The notes under the pieces are model-generated. The model saw only the letters and a list, made by a program, of their open reading frames with translations. It searched no databases and was not told the DNA's origin. Positions 1 through 9,184 of a DNA stretch of 64,000 nt are shown here, piece after piece. A program made the position numbers and the translations under genes. Origin of the DNA: an uncultured Prevotella sp. (GTDB lineage: Bacteria > Bacteroidota > Bacteroidia > Bacteroidales > Bacteroidaceae); assembly GCA_944320235.1 (NCBI GenBank), contig CALUGQ010000012.1:1-64000 (forward strand). The letters are read 5' to 3'. Positions within the stretch are counted from its first letter, which is position 1. The number at the start of each line of letters is the position of its first letter.

Positions 1-35
1 TTGTTTTGCAATCTGCTGATTTTCAGCGTTTGTTG

Positions 36-120
36 CGGAGAGAGAGGGATTCGAACCCCCGGTACCTCTCGGTACGGTAGTTTTCAAGACTACTGTAATC
101 GACCACTCTACCATCTCTCC
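36..120 (-). tRNA. tRNA-Ser (anticodon TGA)
   Basis: Read on the minus strand, an 85-nt cloverleaf begins GGAGAGA and closes with TCTCTCC plus discriminator G, giving a perfect 7-bp acceptor stem. The anticodon loop reads CTTGAAA, so the anticodon is TGA (serine, UCA codons). The T-loop TTCGAAT is canonical and a long variable arm, as in class II tRNAs, precedes it. CCA is not encoded. A promoter lies about 40 nt upstream on the same strand. Confidence 0.96.
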
Positions 121-160
121 TGTTGCCTGTAAGGCAGGGGCTTCCCTCTGAAAGCGTGTG

Positions 161-192
161 CAAAGGTAAGGCTATTTTTTGACATGGCCAAA
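161..192 (-). promoter_or_regulatory. Promoter of tRNA-Ser
   Basis: On the minus strand TTTG (189-192) is followed after 20 nt by TACCTTTG (161-168). This matches the Bacteroidota housekeeping promoter (-33 TTTG, -7 TAnnTTTG). It points at the tRNA gene, whose 5' end is 40 nt downstream. Confidence 0.75.
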
Positions 193-317
193 CATTTGCG
201 CGCCTTTTTGCCCGTTTGGCGTAAAAAATGCGGTGCAAAAGGCGGCCCCTGGCGGGTTGGCTGGGCGGGGAAGGGCCGTGCAGGCCGGCGCTCCGGGCAA
301 AAAACATGGGTGTTTAT

Positions 318-348
318 TTTGCAGTGTCTGCCGTTTGAGCTACCTTTG
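318..348 (+). promoter_or_regulatory. Promoter of mutS2, abutting the start codon
   Basis: TTTG (318-321), a 19-nt spacer and TACCTTTG (341-348) form a full Bacteroidota promoter. Only CACC separates the -7 box from the ATG at 353, so transcription should begin at or next to the start codon, giving a leaderless or nearly leaderless mRNA. Confidence 0.75.
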
Positions 349-352
349 CACC

Positions 353-2902
353 ATGATTTACCCTAAGAACTTTGAAGCAAAGATAGGCTTCGACGAGGTG
401 AGGGAGCTGCTTAGGCAGCGTTGCCTCAGCCCGTTGGGCAAGGACATGGTGGACGGCATCGAGGCCACCGCCGACGCTGATGCCATCAACGAGTGGATGG
501 AGCAGCTGCGCGAGTTCCGCCGCATACAGGCCGGGGCAGAGCCGATGCCCATGCAGTATTTCTTCGACGTGCGCGAGTCGGTGGCCCGGCTGCGGCTTGA
601 AGGCACCCACTTGGAGGAGCCCGAGCTGTTCGACCTGCGCCGCTCGCTCGACACGATTTGCGCCATCGTCAGTTTCCTGGGCCGGGCAGACAGTGCTGGG
701 GAGGGCGTTGAGCCGGTATATGCCTACCCGGCGCTCCACAGGCTTGCCGACGGCGTGGCCACGTTCCCGCAGATGGTGCAGCGCATAGACCAGATTCTCG
801 ACAAGTTCGGGAAGATAAAAGACAGCGCGTCGCCCGCCCTCCAGGGCATCCGCAGCGAGCTGGCGCGCACCGAGGGGAGCATATCGCGCACCCTGGGCGG
901 CATACTCAGGGCGGCGCAGGGCGAGGGGCTGGTGGACCGCGACGTGGCCCCCACCATCCGCGACGGCCGCCTCGTAATCCCCGTGGCCCCGGGGCTGAAG
1001 CGCAAGATACGCGGCATTGTCCACGACGAGTCGGCCACGGGCAAGACAGTCTACATTGAACCGGCCGAGGTGGTGGAGGCCAACAACCGCATACGCGAGC
1101 TGGAGGCCGAGGAGAGGCGCGAGATAATACGCATACTCACCGACTTCGCCAACCTCGTGAGGCCCCATGTGCGCGAGCTGCTCGACTCCTACCGCTTCCT
1201 CGCGGCCATCGACCTGTTGCAGGCAAAGGCCGCCCTGGCCGAGCTTACTGCCGCCGTGGAACCTGCCGTGGAGGCGCGCCCGCACATGGACTGGATACGC
1301 GCCGCGCACCCGCTGCTGGCACTCTCGCTCGCAAAGCAGGGCAGGCAGGTCGTGCCGCTCGACGTGGCGCTCACCGCCCGGAAGCGCATCCTCATCATCT
1401 CCGGGCCCAACGCCGGCGGCAAGTCGGTGTGCCTCAAGACCGTGGGCCTGTTGCAGTACATGGTGCAGTGCGGCTTGCCGGTGCCGCTGGGCGACCGCTC
1501 TGCCGTCGGTGTGTTCCGCAACATAATGATAGACATAGGCGACGAGCAGAGCATAGAGAACGACCTGAGCACCTATTCGAGCCACCTGGCCAACATGAAG
1601 CAGATGATGCGCCACGCCGACGGGCAGACACTGTTGCTCATCGACGAGTTCGGCAGCGGCACGGAGCCGCAGATAGGGGGAGCAATCGCGGAGGCGGTGC
1701 TCAGGCAGTTCTGCCTCAAGGGGGCCTACGGGGTCATCACCACGCACTACCATAACCTCAAGCACTTCGCCGACTCGCACGAAGGCGTGGCCAACGGGGC
1801 CATGCTCTACGACCGCCACGAGATGCGCCCGCTCTTCCAGCTGGCCATAGGGCAGCCCGGAAGCTCGTTTGCCATCGAGATAGCACGCAAGGCAGGCATG
1901 CCCGACGAGGTGATACGCGACGCCTCCGAGATAGTAGGCTCCGACTACATACAGAGCGACAAGTACCTGCAGGACATCGTCCGCGACAAGCGTTACTGGG
2001 AAAACAAGCGCCAAGCCATACACCAGCACGAGAAGACGCTGGAGCAGCGCATTGCCCGCTACGAAGAAGATATACGCGAACTCGAGCAAAGCCGCAAGGA
2101 CATCCTGCGCCGGGCCAAGGAGCAGGCCGAGGAACTGCTGCGCGAGAGCAACCGCAAGATAGAGAACACCATACGCGAGATACGCGAAAGCCAGGCCGAG
2201 CGCGAGGAGACCAAGCGCATACGCGAGGAGCTGAACGCCTTCAGGCAGGAGGTGGCCGGCATCGACGCCAAGGACAACGACGAGCTGATAGCCAAGAAAA
2301 TGCGCCAGATACAGGAGCGCAAGGAGCGCCGCGAGAAGCGCAAGCGCGACAAGGCCGCGGGCGAGCAGCAGCGGCTTGAGCAGGCCGAGGCGGCGCGTGA
2401 GGCGCAGCGCAAGGCCGGCGAAGCCAGGGCGGCGGTGGCCCCAGGCGACACGGTGAGGATAAAAGGGCTCACCTCGGTGGGCCGCGTCGAGGCGGTCGAC
2501 GGCAAGATGGCCACTGTCATCTTCGGCGACATGCGCACCAAGATGCGCGCCGACAGGCTCGAGCATGCCGAGAAGCCCAGGCAGGAAAGCCCCGCCGCGT
2601 CGCCCTTCACTGCCGTGAGCCGCAGCACGCGCGAGGCCATCGACCAGCGCAAGCTCAACTTCAGGCAGGACCTCGACGTGCGGGGGATGCGCGGCGACGA
2701 GGCAGTAAACGCCGTGACTTACTTCATCGACGACGCGATACTCGTAGGCATGAGCCGCGTGCGCATACTCCACGGCACCGGCTCAGGCATACTCCGCCAG
2801 CTCATACGACAGTACCTGGCCACCGTGCCTAACGTTACGGCCTTCCGCGACGAGCACGTGCAGTTCGGCGGGGCTGGCATAACGGTAGTCGACTTAGGCT
2901 GA
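353..2902 (+). CDS. mutS2: Endonuclease MutS2 / ribosome-rescue Smr ATPase
   Basis: An 849-residue MutS2-family protein. The family acts as an ATPase-coupled nuclease that suppresses homologous recombination and, in some bacteria, splits collided ribosomes. The N-terminal clamp region is followed by the ABC-type ATPase with Walker A GPNAGGKS (about residue 350) and Walker B LLLIDEFGSGTEP. A long charged coiled coil (about residues 530-700, rich in E, R and K) leads to a C-terminal Smr domain with LDVRGMRGDEA and the HGTGSG loop. I chose the ATG at 353 (MIYPKNFEAK), the usual family start, although the frame stays open upstream; a promoter lies directly before it. It is monocistronic and ends convergently with rseP. 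Confidence 0.96.
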   Translation: MIYPKNFEAKIGFDEVRELLRQRCLSPLGKDMVDGIEATADADAINEWMEQLREFRRIQAGAEPMPMQYFFDVRESVARLRLEGTHLEEPELFDLRRSLDTICAIVSFLGRADSAGEGVEPVYAYPALHRLADGVATFPQMVQRIDQILDKFGKIKDSASPALQGIRSELARTEGSISRTLGGILRAAQGEGLVDRDVAPTIRDGRLVIPVAPGLKRKIRGIVHDESATGKTVYIEPAEVVEANNRIRELEAEERREIIRILTDFANLVRPHVRELLDSYRFLAAIDLLQAKAALAELTAAVEPAVEARPHMDWIRAAHPLLALSLAKQGRQVVPLDVALTARKRILIISGPNAGGKSVCLKTVGLLQYMVQCGLPVPLGDRSAVGVFRNIMIDIGDEQSIENDLSTYSSHLANMKQMMRHADGQTLLLIDEFGSGTEPQIGGAIAEAVLRQFCLKGAYGVITTHYHNLKHFADSHEGVANGAMLYDRHEMRPLFQLAIGQPGSSFAIEIARKAGMPDEVIRDASEIVGSDYIQSDKYLQDIVRDKRYWENKRQAIHQHEKTLEQRIARYEEDIRELEQSRKDILRRAKEQAEELLRESNRKIENTIREIRESQAEREETKRIREELNAFRQEVAGIDAKDNDELIAKKMRQIQERKERREKRKRDKAAGEQQRLEQAEAAREAQRKAGEARAAVAPGDTVRIKGLTSVGRVEAVDGKMATVIFGDMRTKMRADRLEHAEKPRQESPAASPFTAVSRSTREAIDQRKLNFRQDLDVRGMRGDEAVNAVTYFIDDAILVGMSRVRILHGTGSGILRQLIRQYLATVPNVTAFRDEHVQFGGAGITVVDLG

Positions 2903-2943
2903 GGCACCGCCCCGGCCAGGCTGCAGCGGCGGCGCAAGCGCAA

Positions 2944-2979
2944 ATGCGGCGCGGAACCAAGCCCGGTTCCGCGCCGCAT
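2944..2979. terminator. Bidirectional hairpin between mutS2 and rseP
   Basis: A perfect 15-bp inverted repeat (ATGCGGCGCGGAACC, 6-nt loop, complement) lies between convergent gene ends. No clear T-run follows, so it is a plausible but not certain intrinsic terminator for both strands. Confidence 0.6.
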
Positions 2980-3039
2980 CCGTTTGAGCCCTTGCGCGCC
3001 GCCAGCCCCGTGGCGGCAGGCACGCAGGCTTCCCCGCCG

Positions 3040-4410
3040 CTACATATAGCCCAGCCAGCGGAGTATGTCGTTGAGGTTGGCCACCACCATGAGCAGGATG
3101 AGTATGCCGAAGCCCACGTACTCGGCGCGTATCATGAAGTTCTCGCTCGGCTTGCGGCCCGTTATCATCTCGTAGAGCAGGAAGAGCACGTGGCCGCCGT
3201 CGAGCGCCGGGATGGGCAGGATGTTCATGAAGGCGAGGATGATGCTGAGGAAAGCGGTCATCTTCCAGAACAGGTACCAGTCCCATATGGGCGGGAAGAG
3301 GCTGCCTATCGTGCCGAAGCCGCCAAGCGACTTGGCCCCGTCGGCCGAGAACACGTACTTCATGTCGCTCACGTAGCCCTTGAGCACGTCCACGCCATAC
3401 ACCACCCCGGCGGGCAGGCTCTCCCAGAAGCCATACTCTATGGTTACGGGCTGGTAGAGCGAGGAGGCCGTCTTTACCGTGAAGCCCAGCACAAGCTCGG
3501 GCGAGAGCACCACGGCCGACGTGTCGCGCACGCCGCCACGCTCGGTTACGATGGTTGCCCGGCGCACCTTCATGCTGTCTGCCGGTGTCTTGGCCACGGC
3601 GAGCACGTCTTTCATGCGGTCTATCTCATCGACGAAGGCGTTCCACGAACCTACCTCCTTGCCGTTGATCCCAACAACCATGTCGCCGGGGCGCATGCCC
3701 ATCGTGGCCGCCACCGAGCCTTGGAGCACGCTGTCCACGCGGGCAGGGATGAGCGGGCGGACGAACTGTGGCTGCTTCTGCAGCATGTCGAGCATGTTGA
3801 GGTCGCCGGGCAGGCTTATGCTCATGGCCTTGCCGCCGCGCACAATGTCAACGCGTCGCGCCTCAGCCAGGTCTCGGTACAGGTCGGCGTTGAAGTCCTT
3901 GAACTCGCCTTTCTCTGTGCCGATGAGTATGTCTCCGTCGCGGAAGCCGAGCGCCTTGGCGTCGGCGTTGAACGCCATGCCGTTGGTCATGTTCCTCACC
4001 GGGATGTAAGTGTCGCCCCAGTGGAAGAGTATCATGGCGTAGATGAAAAGGGCGAGGAGGAAGTTTACGAGCACGCCGCCTACCATGATGAGCAGCCGTT
4101 GCCACGCCGGCTTCGTGCGAAACTCCCACGGCTGGGGCGGCCGCTTCATCTGCTCAGTGTCGAAACTCTCGTCGATCATGCCTGAAATCTTGCAGTATCC
4201 GCCCAGCGGGAGCCATCCCACTCCATATGTGGTGTCGCTTTTCTTGGGCTTGAACTCAAAGAGGTGGAACCACGGGTCGAAGAAGAGGTAGAACTTTTCG
4301 ACGCGGACGCCGAAGAGTTTCGCAAAGAAGAAGTGCCCCCCTTCGTGCAGGAGGACCAGTATTGATATTGCAAGCATGAACTGCAATACGCGAATCAGAA
4401 AGATTTCCAT
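3040..4410 (-). CDS. rseP: RIP metalloprotease RseP (site-2 protease)
   Basis: A 456-residue inner-membrane M50 zinc protease that cleaves transmembrane substrates within the bilayer, classically anti-sigma factors. The first membrane helix carries the zinc motif HEGGH (residues 22-26). The second catalytic element, NILPIPALDGGH, lies near residue 395, and a PDZ region (GMRPGDMVVGING) lies near residue 240. Several hydrophobic segments fit the four-helix topology. It is the last gene of the minus-strand run from tsaB, 88 nt after dxr, and dxr-rseP adjacency is common in bacteria. No anti-sigma substrate can be named from sequence, though the ECF pair near 20-21 kb is a conceivable client. Confidence 0.95.
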   Translation of the reverse strand: MEIFLIRVLQFMLAISILVLLHEGGHFFFAKLFGVRVEKFYLFFDPWFHLFEFKPKKSDTTYGVGWLPLGGYCKISGMIDESFDTEQMKRPPQPWEFRTKPAWQRLLIMVGGVLVNFLLALFIYAMILFHWGDTYIPVRNMTNGMAFNADAKALGFRDGDILIGTEKGEFKDFNADLYRDLAEARRVDIVRGGKAMSISLPGDLNMLDMLQKQPQFVRPLIPARVDSVLQGSVAATMGMRPGDMVVGINGKEVGSWNAFVDEIDRMKDVLAVAKTPADSMKVRRATIVTERGGVRDTSAVVLSPELVLGFTVKTASSLYQPVTIEYGFWESLPAGVVYGVDVLKGYVSDMKYVFSADGAKSLGGFGTIGSLFPPIWDWYLFWKMTAFLSIILAFMNILPIPALDGGHVLFLLYEMITGRKPSENFMIRAEYVGFGILILLMVVANLNDILRWLGYM

Positions 4411-4498
4411 TTCGTTGTCAGTTGATGTTTATGTTGGAATGATTTTGCTGTCAGTGGCAGGCTTGGCTGCTGCATGGGCGTCGCCGCCCTGCCGTCGG

Positions 4499-5668
4499 CT
4501 ATGCGCGGCGGCAGCCATCCATCAGTTCGGCGGCCACGCGGCGCGCCTCGGCGTCGGTGGCGGTGTATGTTTCGTATGTGGGATTAGCGTCGAATGCCAC
4601 CCGCTCCATCGTCTTGGCGATGATGTCGCTCATTTGCAGGAAGCCGCAGCGGCCTTCAAGGAAGCCGCGGTTTACCACTTCGTTGGCGGCGTTGAGTATG
4701 CACGGCATGTTGCCTCCGCGCCCTATGGCCTCGAAGGCCAGCGCCAGGCAGCGGAATTTCTCCGTGTCTGGCTCGAAGAACTCGAGCTTGTGGCTCAGCA
4801 GGTCGAGCCGCGCCGACGATAGGCTGATGCGCTCCGGGTAGGCGAAGGCGTACTGTATGGGCAGCCTCATGTCGGGAACGCCGAGCTGGGCCTTCACCGC
4901 TCCGTCGCAGAACTGCACGGCGCTGTGCACGATTGACTGCGGGTGGACGAGCACCTGTATCTGTTGCGGCTCCACGCCGAAGAGCCATTTGGCCTCGATT
5001 ACCTCGAAACCCTTGTTCATCATCGTCGCGCTGTCGATGGTGATCTTGGCTCCCATGTCCCACGTGGGGTGGTGCAGGGCGTCGGCCTTGGTCACGGTGG
5101 CCAGGCGGTCGAGGCTGAACTCGCGGAAGGGGCCGCCGCTTGCGGTGAGCAATATCTTCTCGATGGGGTTGCCGCCCTCGCCTGCCAGGCACTGGAAGAT
5201 GGCCGAGTGCTCGCTGTCGACGGGCAGTATCGAGGCCCGGTGCTGCATGGCCAGCTTGCATATAAGCTCGCCGGCTACGACCAGTGTCTCCTTGTTGGCC
5301 AGGCAGATGGTCTTGCCGCGCCTTATGGCGTGGATGGTAGGCGACAGTCCGGCGAAGCCCACCATGGCCGTGAGCACCATGTCGATGGGTCCGGCCTCTA
5401 CGATTCCGTCGATGGCTTCGGCCCCGGCGTACACTTTCACGTCGGGCAGGTCGGCCAGCATGGCCTTCAGCTCTGAGTAGCGGTCCTCGTTGGCTATGAC
5501 CACTGCGGCGGGCCTGAAGCGTCGGGCCTGCTCGGCCAGCAGTTCGGCGTGGTTGTTCGCCGTCAGGCAATAAACCTCGTAGCGGTCGGGGTGTTCCGCT
5601 ATCACCTGCAGGGCTTGTGTGCCTATCGACCCCGTGGAGCCGAGTATGGCTATTTGTTTCTTTTCCAT
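4499..5668 (-). CDS. dxr: 1-deoxy-D-xylulose 5-phosphate reductoisomerase
   Basis: A 389-residue cytosolic enzyme of the MEP isoprenoid pathway that converts DXP to 2-C-methyl-D-erythritol 4-phosphate with NADPH. The N-terminus has the nucleotide-binding loop AILGSTGSIGTQAL. The active-site stretches SASGGPF and DSATMMNKGFE are intact, as are CLANKETLV and VDSEHSA. The ATG at 5668 (MEKKQIAIL) is preferred over an 11-residue upstream extension because the family starts just before the GSTGSIG loop. It sits between rimM (57 nt) and rseP (88 nt) in one run. Confidence 0.96.
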   Translation of the reverse strand: MEKKQIAILGSTGSIGTQALQVIAEHPDRYEVYCLTANNHAELLAEQARRFRPAAVVIANEDRYSELKAMLADLPDVKVYAGAEAIDGIVEAGPIDMVLTAMVGFAGLSPTIHAIRRGKTICLANKETLVVAGELICKLAMQHRASILPVDSEHSAIFQCLAGEGGNPIEKILLTASGGPFREFSLDRLATVTKADALHHPTWDMGAKITIDSATMMNKGFEVIEAKWLFGVEPQQIQVLVHPQSIVHSAVQFCDGAVKAQLGVPDMRLPIQYAFAYPERISLSSARLDLLSHKLEFFEPDTEKFRCLALAFEAIGRGGNMPCILNAANEVVNRGFLEGRCGFLQMSDIIAKTMERVAFDANPTYETYTATDAEARRVAAELMDGCRRA

Positions 5669-5725
5669 TGCTTGATAAAATGTTACTTCCCGCCGCGGCA
5701 CGTGCCTGCCTGCGGCGCAGGCGGG

Positions 5726-6235
5726 CTAAAGGTCGAACAGTCCTTCGGGCAGGCTGACGCGCACTTCCTTGCGCTCCATGTCGACATCCTCCACGAGCTC
5801 CCCGGCGGCTGGCACGAGGCGGCCGTCCTCAAGCTCGAAGAGCAGGTTGGCCGTGGCGTCGTCTATGCGCGCTATGCGCCCCACCGCTGTGCCGTCGGCG
5901 GCGCTCACGAGGGCGAAGCCCGCCACTGCCGCGAGCGCCACGTCGCCTTCCCCGGGCGCGGCGAGTGCCGTGGGGAAGTATACTTCGCAGCCCGTGAGGG
6001 CGGCGGCCTGCTCCTGCGAGTCGATGTCGCAGAACTTCATGAGTGCCGTCTCGCCGCTGCGGAAGCGGTATTCCTCGATGAAGAACGGCACGAGTATGCC
6101 GTCGACGGAGAGCACCAGGTAGTCGGCGTCGGCGCGGTCGAACACGTCGTCGTCGTACCAGAGCACCACTTCGCCCTTCACTCCGTGTGGCCTGCCTATG
6201 CGGCCTATGCGGTAAACGTCTTCCAGTCTTATCAT
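5726..6235 (-). CDS. rimM: Ribosome maturation factor RimM
   Basis: A 169-residue 30S assembly factor that binds ribosomal protein S19 during 16S 3'-domain maturation. The N-terminal RimM barrel begins with IGRIGRPHGVKGEVVL, the family hallmark, and a C-terminal PRC-barrel contains PAAGELVEDVDMERKEV. Length is typical. It is 50 nt downstream of murA and 57 nt upstream of dxr, consistent with co-transcription. Confidence 0.94.
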   Translation of the reverse strand: MIRLEDVYRIGRIGRPHGVKGEVVLWYDDDVFDRADADYLVLSVDGILVPFFIEEYRFRSGETALMKFCDIDSQEQAAALTGCEVYFPTALAAPGEGDVALAAVAGFALVSAADGTAVGRIARIDDATANLLFELEDGRLVPAAGELVEDVDMERKEVRVSLPEGLFDL

Positions 6236-6285
6236 TGTATGTTGCCGTTCTTGCCTGTGCCGGCCCGGCTGTGCGCCGGCCGCCC

Positions 6286-7593
6286 TCAGCCTATGCGTTC
6301 TATCTTGGCCCCGAGGCGGCCCAGGCGCACCTCTATGTCCTCGTAGCCGCGGTCTATCTGCTCTATGTTGTCTATGCGGCTCGTGCCCTGTGCGCTCATG
6401 GCCGCTATGAGCAGGGCTATGCCCGCCCTTATGTCGGGGCTTGCCATGCGCCCGGCCCGCAGGCGCCGGTGGTGGTCGTGGCCCACGACTACGGCCCGGT
6501 GGGGGTCGCAGAGTATTATCTGCGCTCCCATGTCGATGAGCTTGTCGACGAAGAAGAGCCGGCTCTCGAACATCTTCTGGTGGAAGAGCACGCTACCCCT
6601 GGCCTGTGTGGCCACGACGATGAGCACCGACAGGAGGTCGGGCGTGAGGCCCGGCCACGGCGCGTCGGCCAGCGTCATGATCGTTCCGTCGATGAACGAG
6701 TCTACCTGGTAGTGGCTTTGCTTTGGTATGATGATGTCGTCGCCCTCCATGCACATCCTTATGCCCAGTCGGCGGAACGCCTCGGGTATGATGCCGAGGT
6801 TGCGCAGCGACACGTCCTTTATGCGTATGCCGTTGCCGGCCATGGCGGCCATGCCTATGAACGAGCCTACCTCGATCATGTCGGGCAGTATGTCGTGGGC
6901 TGTGCCGTGCAGCATGCTTGTGCCTACCACGGTGAGCAGGTTGCTGCCTATGCCGCTTATGCGCGCCCCCATGCGGTTGAGCATGTGGCAGAGCTGCTGT
7001 ATGTAAGGCTCGCAGGCTGCGTTGTATATGGTGGTGGTGCCGCGTGCGAACACTGATGCCATGATTATGTTGGCCGTGCCGGTGACCGATGCCTCGTCGA
7101 GCAGCATGTAGCAGCCTTCGAGCCTGTCGGCCCCTATCTCGTATACGTTGCGGTCTTCGATGTGGCGGAACTGCGCCCCCAGCGCCTTGAAGCCCAGGAA
7201 GTGGGTGTCGAGCCGCCGGCGGCCTATCTTGTCGCCGCCGGGCGTGGCTATGACGGCCTTGCCGAAGCGCGCCAGCAGCGGGCCTATGAGCAGCACGCTG
7301 CCGCGCAGGGCGGAGCACTTGCTGACGAACTCGTCGCTGCCGAGGAAGCCCAGGTCGAGCCTGTCGGCGCGGAATGCGTACTCGCCCCTGCCGCGCCGGT
7401 CTACCTTCACGCCTATGTCCTTGAGCAGCATGATGAGGTTGTTCACGTCGCGTATGTCGGGTATGTTGCGTATCACCACCTCGTCGGCCGTGAGCAGCGT
7501 GGCGCTTATTACCTCGAGGGCCTCGTTCTTGGCCCCCTGCGGGGTGATGGTGCCGCTGAGCGGATGCCCGCCCTCTATGATGAAAGAAGCCAT
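6286..7593 (-). CDS. murA: UDP-N-acetylglucosamine 1-carboxyvinyltransferase (Cys-to-Asp type)
   Basis: A 435-residue enzyme catalysing the first committed step of peptidoglycan synthesis, transfer of enolpyruvate from PEP to UDP-GlcNAc. The N-terminus PQGAKNEALEVISATLL and the repeated EPSP-synthase-fold motifs are intact. The catalytic loop reads PGGDKIGRRRLDTH, with Asp (codon GAC) where E. coli has Cys115. That substitution is known to give fosfomycin insensitivity while keeping activity. The gene lies 11 nt after the DUF4290 gene and 50 nt before rimM. Confidence 0.95.
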   Translation of the reverse strand: MASFIIEGGHPLSGTITPQGAKNEALEVISATLLTADEVVIRNIPDIRDVNNLIMLLKDIGVKVDRRGRGEYAFRADRLDLGFLGSDEFVSKCSALRGSVLLIGPLLARFGKAVIATPGGDKIGRRRLDTHFLGFKALGAQFRHIEDRNVYEIGADRLEGCYMLLDEASVTGTANIIMASVFARGTTTIYNAACEPYIQQLCHMLNRMGARISGIGSNLLTVVGTSMLHGTAHDILPDMIEVGSFIGMAAMAGNGIRIKDVSLRNLGIIPEAFRRLGIRMCMEGDDIIIPKQSHYQVDSFIDGTIMTLADAPWPGLTPDLLSVLIVVATQARGSVLFHQKMFESRLFFVDKLIDMGAQIILCDPHRAVVVGHDHHRRLRAGRMASPDIRAGIALLIAAMSAQGTSRIDNIEQIDRGYEDIEVRLGRLGAKIERIG

Positions 7594-7604
7594 CGGCGCA
7601 CTGT

Positions 7605-8219
7605 TTACTTGCGTTTCTTCCTCCGCGGGCCGTCGGTTGCGGGGGTTGCCGCGGTCTTGTCGAACCTGAACTCGTTGAGGTTGAGCTGTATCTTCCCGTC
7701 GGTGAAGCGTGCCAGGTCGGAGGCCACGCGCTCGTCGTCCATCGACCCGTGGCCCCAGTTCACGAGGTCGCGCTTCATCTGGTTGGCCGTTATGCGCACC
7801 AGCTCGTCGCGCTCCTCGCCCTCGGGCATGGCTTTCAGCTTTTCGAACATTTCTTCTATGAGCCGCCCGTAGTGGCGCAGGCGCACGTGGGTGCCTCCGC
7901 CCGGCAGCGGCATGGGCTGCGGCTTGCCGAGTATCTTTTCTGCCTCCGACACGTCGTAGGGCCAGTCAATGTCGAGCTGCTTGTGGCTCATGAGGTACAG
8001 GTGGTCCCAGAGCGTCTGCTCGTAGTCGGCGTTCTCGCGCAGTTGCGGCACCTTTGTCACCATCAGCCTCACTATGGTCTCGGCGCACCGCTGCCTTTCC
8101 TGCTTGCTGGGCAGCGTCACGGCGTAGTCGACCATCTTCTGTATCTCGCGGCCATACTCGGGCATGAGCAGTGGCTCGCGCTGCGTGTTGTAGTCCAATC
8201 CTTCTATGTCCATTGCCAT
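7605..8219 (-). CDS. DUF4290 family protein
   Basis: A 204-residue soluble protein of a conserved Bacteroidota family of unknown function. It starts MAMDIEGLDYNTQREPL and matches my memory of the DUF4290 consensus, including the LPSKQERQRCA and MSHKQLDIDWPYD regions. There is no signal peptide or membrane segment. The C-terminus is a basic tail (PRRKKRK). It lies between tsaB (43 nt) and murA (11 nt), a placement that is typical but functionally uninformative. An alternative start is Met3. Confidence 0.85.
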   Translation of the reverse strand: MAMDIEGLDYNTQREPLLMPEYGREIQKMVDYAVTLPSKQERQRCAETIVRLMVTKVPQLRENADYEQTLWDHLYLMSHKQLDIDWPYDVSEAEKILGKPQPMPLPGGGTHVRLRHYGRLIEEMFEKLKAMPEGEERDELVRITANQMKRDLVNWGHGSMDDERVASDLARFTDGKIQLNLNEFRFDKTAATPATDGPRRKKRK

Positions 8220-8262
8220 GTTGTTGTCTTGTTAGCTTGTAGTGTGGGCTTGCCTCCGTCCG

Positions 8263-8955
8263 TCAGATGGCCTTGCGCGGCGCCTTGGCCACGAAGTCCT
8301 TGAGGTAGAACGGCACGAAGTAGGCCACGTCTTCTGTCTGCCCTGCGGCCAGGCGCTTCTCGGCCAGCGGCCCCATCCAGCGTGCCAGCGGGGCTATCCC
8401 GTCTATCAGGTGTGCGTTGGGGTGGCCTATGGCCTCCATGCACTTCTTTGCGCCGTTGCCGAAGAAGTATACCGGGTGGGCGTCGAGCCACTCGCGGTAG
8501 GTGTCGGAGTCCACGATGTCGGCCCCTATCGCCCTCACCGGGCGCAGGGCGCGGTCGTAGATGCCGGCGTATACCTCCATGCGGCGCGCGTCAAGCATGG
8601 GGCAGAGCAGTGCGTCGTCTTCCAGTTCGTCGTGCTCGAGCAGCACCGGCACGCACAGCAGCTCCAGCGTAGGCACGGCCAGCAGCTTGAGCCCGCGGCC
8701 GTAGCAGATGCCCTTGGCCATCGACACGCCGATGCGCAGCCCCGTGTACGAACCGGGGCCGCAGCTCACGGCCACGGCGTCGATGCCTATGCCCTGCCCG
8801 TCGGCCGTGGCAATGGCCTCGTCGACGAACCTACCCAGCCTCTCGGCATGGTTGGGCGCACTGAAATCTTCCTTGCAGAACAGGTTGGCGCCGTCCTCGC
8901 TGACGGCCACCGAGCATACGTTGGTGCTCGTTTCGATGTGTAATATACACGACAT
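8263..8955 (-). CDS. tsaB: tRNA threonylcarbamoyladenosine biosynthesis protein TsaB
   Basis: A 230-residue ASKHA-fold partner of TsaD, needed with TsaE for t6A37 synthesis on ANN-decoding tRNAs. The N-terminus ILHIETSTNVCSVAV and the motif VAVSCGPGSYTGLRIG are diagnostic. It heads the minus-strand run tsaB, DUF4290, murA, rimM, dxr, rseP and has its own promoter 28 nt upstream. Confidence 0.95.
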   Translation of the reverse strand: MSCILHIETSTNVCSVAVSEDGANLFCKEDFSAPNHAERLGRFVDEAIATADGQGIGIDAVAVSCGPGSYTGLRIGVSMAKGICYGRGLKLLAVPTLELLCVPVLLEHDELEDDALLCPMLDARRMEVYAGIYDRALRPVRAIGADIVDSDTYREWLDAHPVYFFGNGAKKCMEAIGHPNAHLIDGIAPLARWMGPLAEKRLAAGQTEDVAYFVPFYLKDFVAKAPRKAI

Positions 8956-8983
8956 AAGCTGGTGATATAATCCTAATGAATTG

Positions 8984-8991
8984 CAAAAATA
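8984..8991 (-). promoter_or_regulatory. Promoter of the tsaB-rseP run
   Basis: Minus-strand TATTTTTG fits the -7 TAnnTTTG box, with ATTG about 20 nt further upstream as a weak -33. The start codon of tsaB is 28 nt downstream. Confidence 0.6.
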
Positions 8992-9184
8992 CTGCTTTTT
9001 CCCGTCATTTGCAATTGTTTACGAGAAATTAACGCGATGTGCCGCCGTGCAGCGGGGCGGCACGGGGCTTCACGCGATGGCGGCCTGCCTCGGCGGCCGG
9101 GGCAGGCCGATCGCCGGGGCGGGCGCAACAAATGTTTACAAAAACCGTGGCGGCAGGCGGTGGCGGCCTCCTTGAGGCGCAAGG

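Noticed and set aside
314-2773. An 819-codon open frame antisense to mutS2
   Set aside because: High-GC codon use keeps the opposite frame open. Its translation is low in lysine, rich in His, Leu and Ala, and matches no family I know, while mutS2 is unambiguous.
2944-4185. A 413-codon plus-strand frame over rseP
   Set aside because: Shadow of rseP on the other strand, starting within the terminator hairpin.
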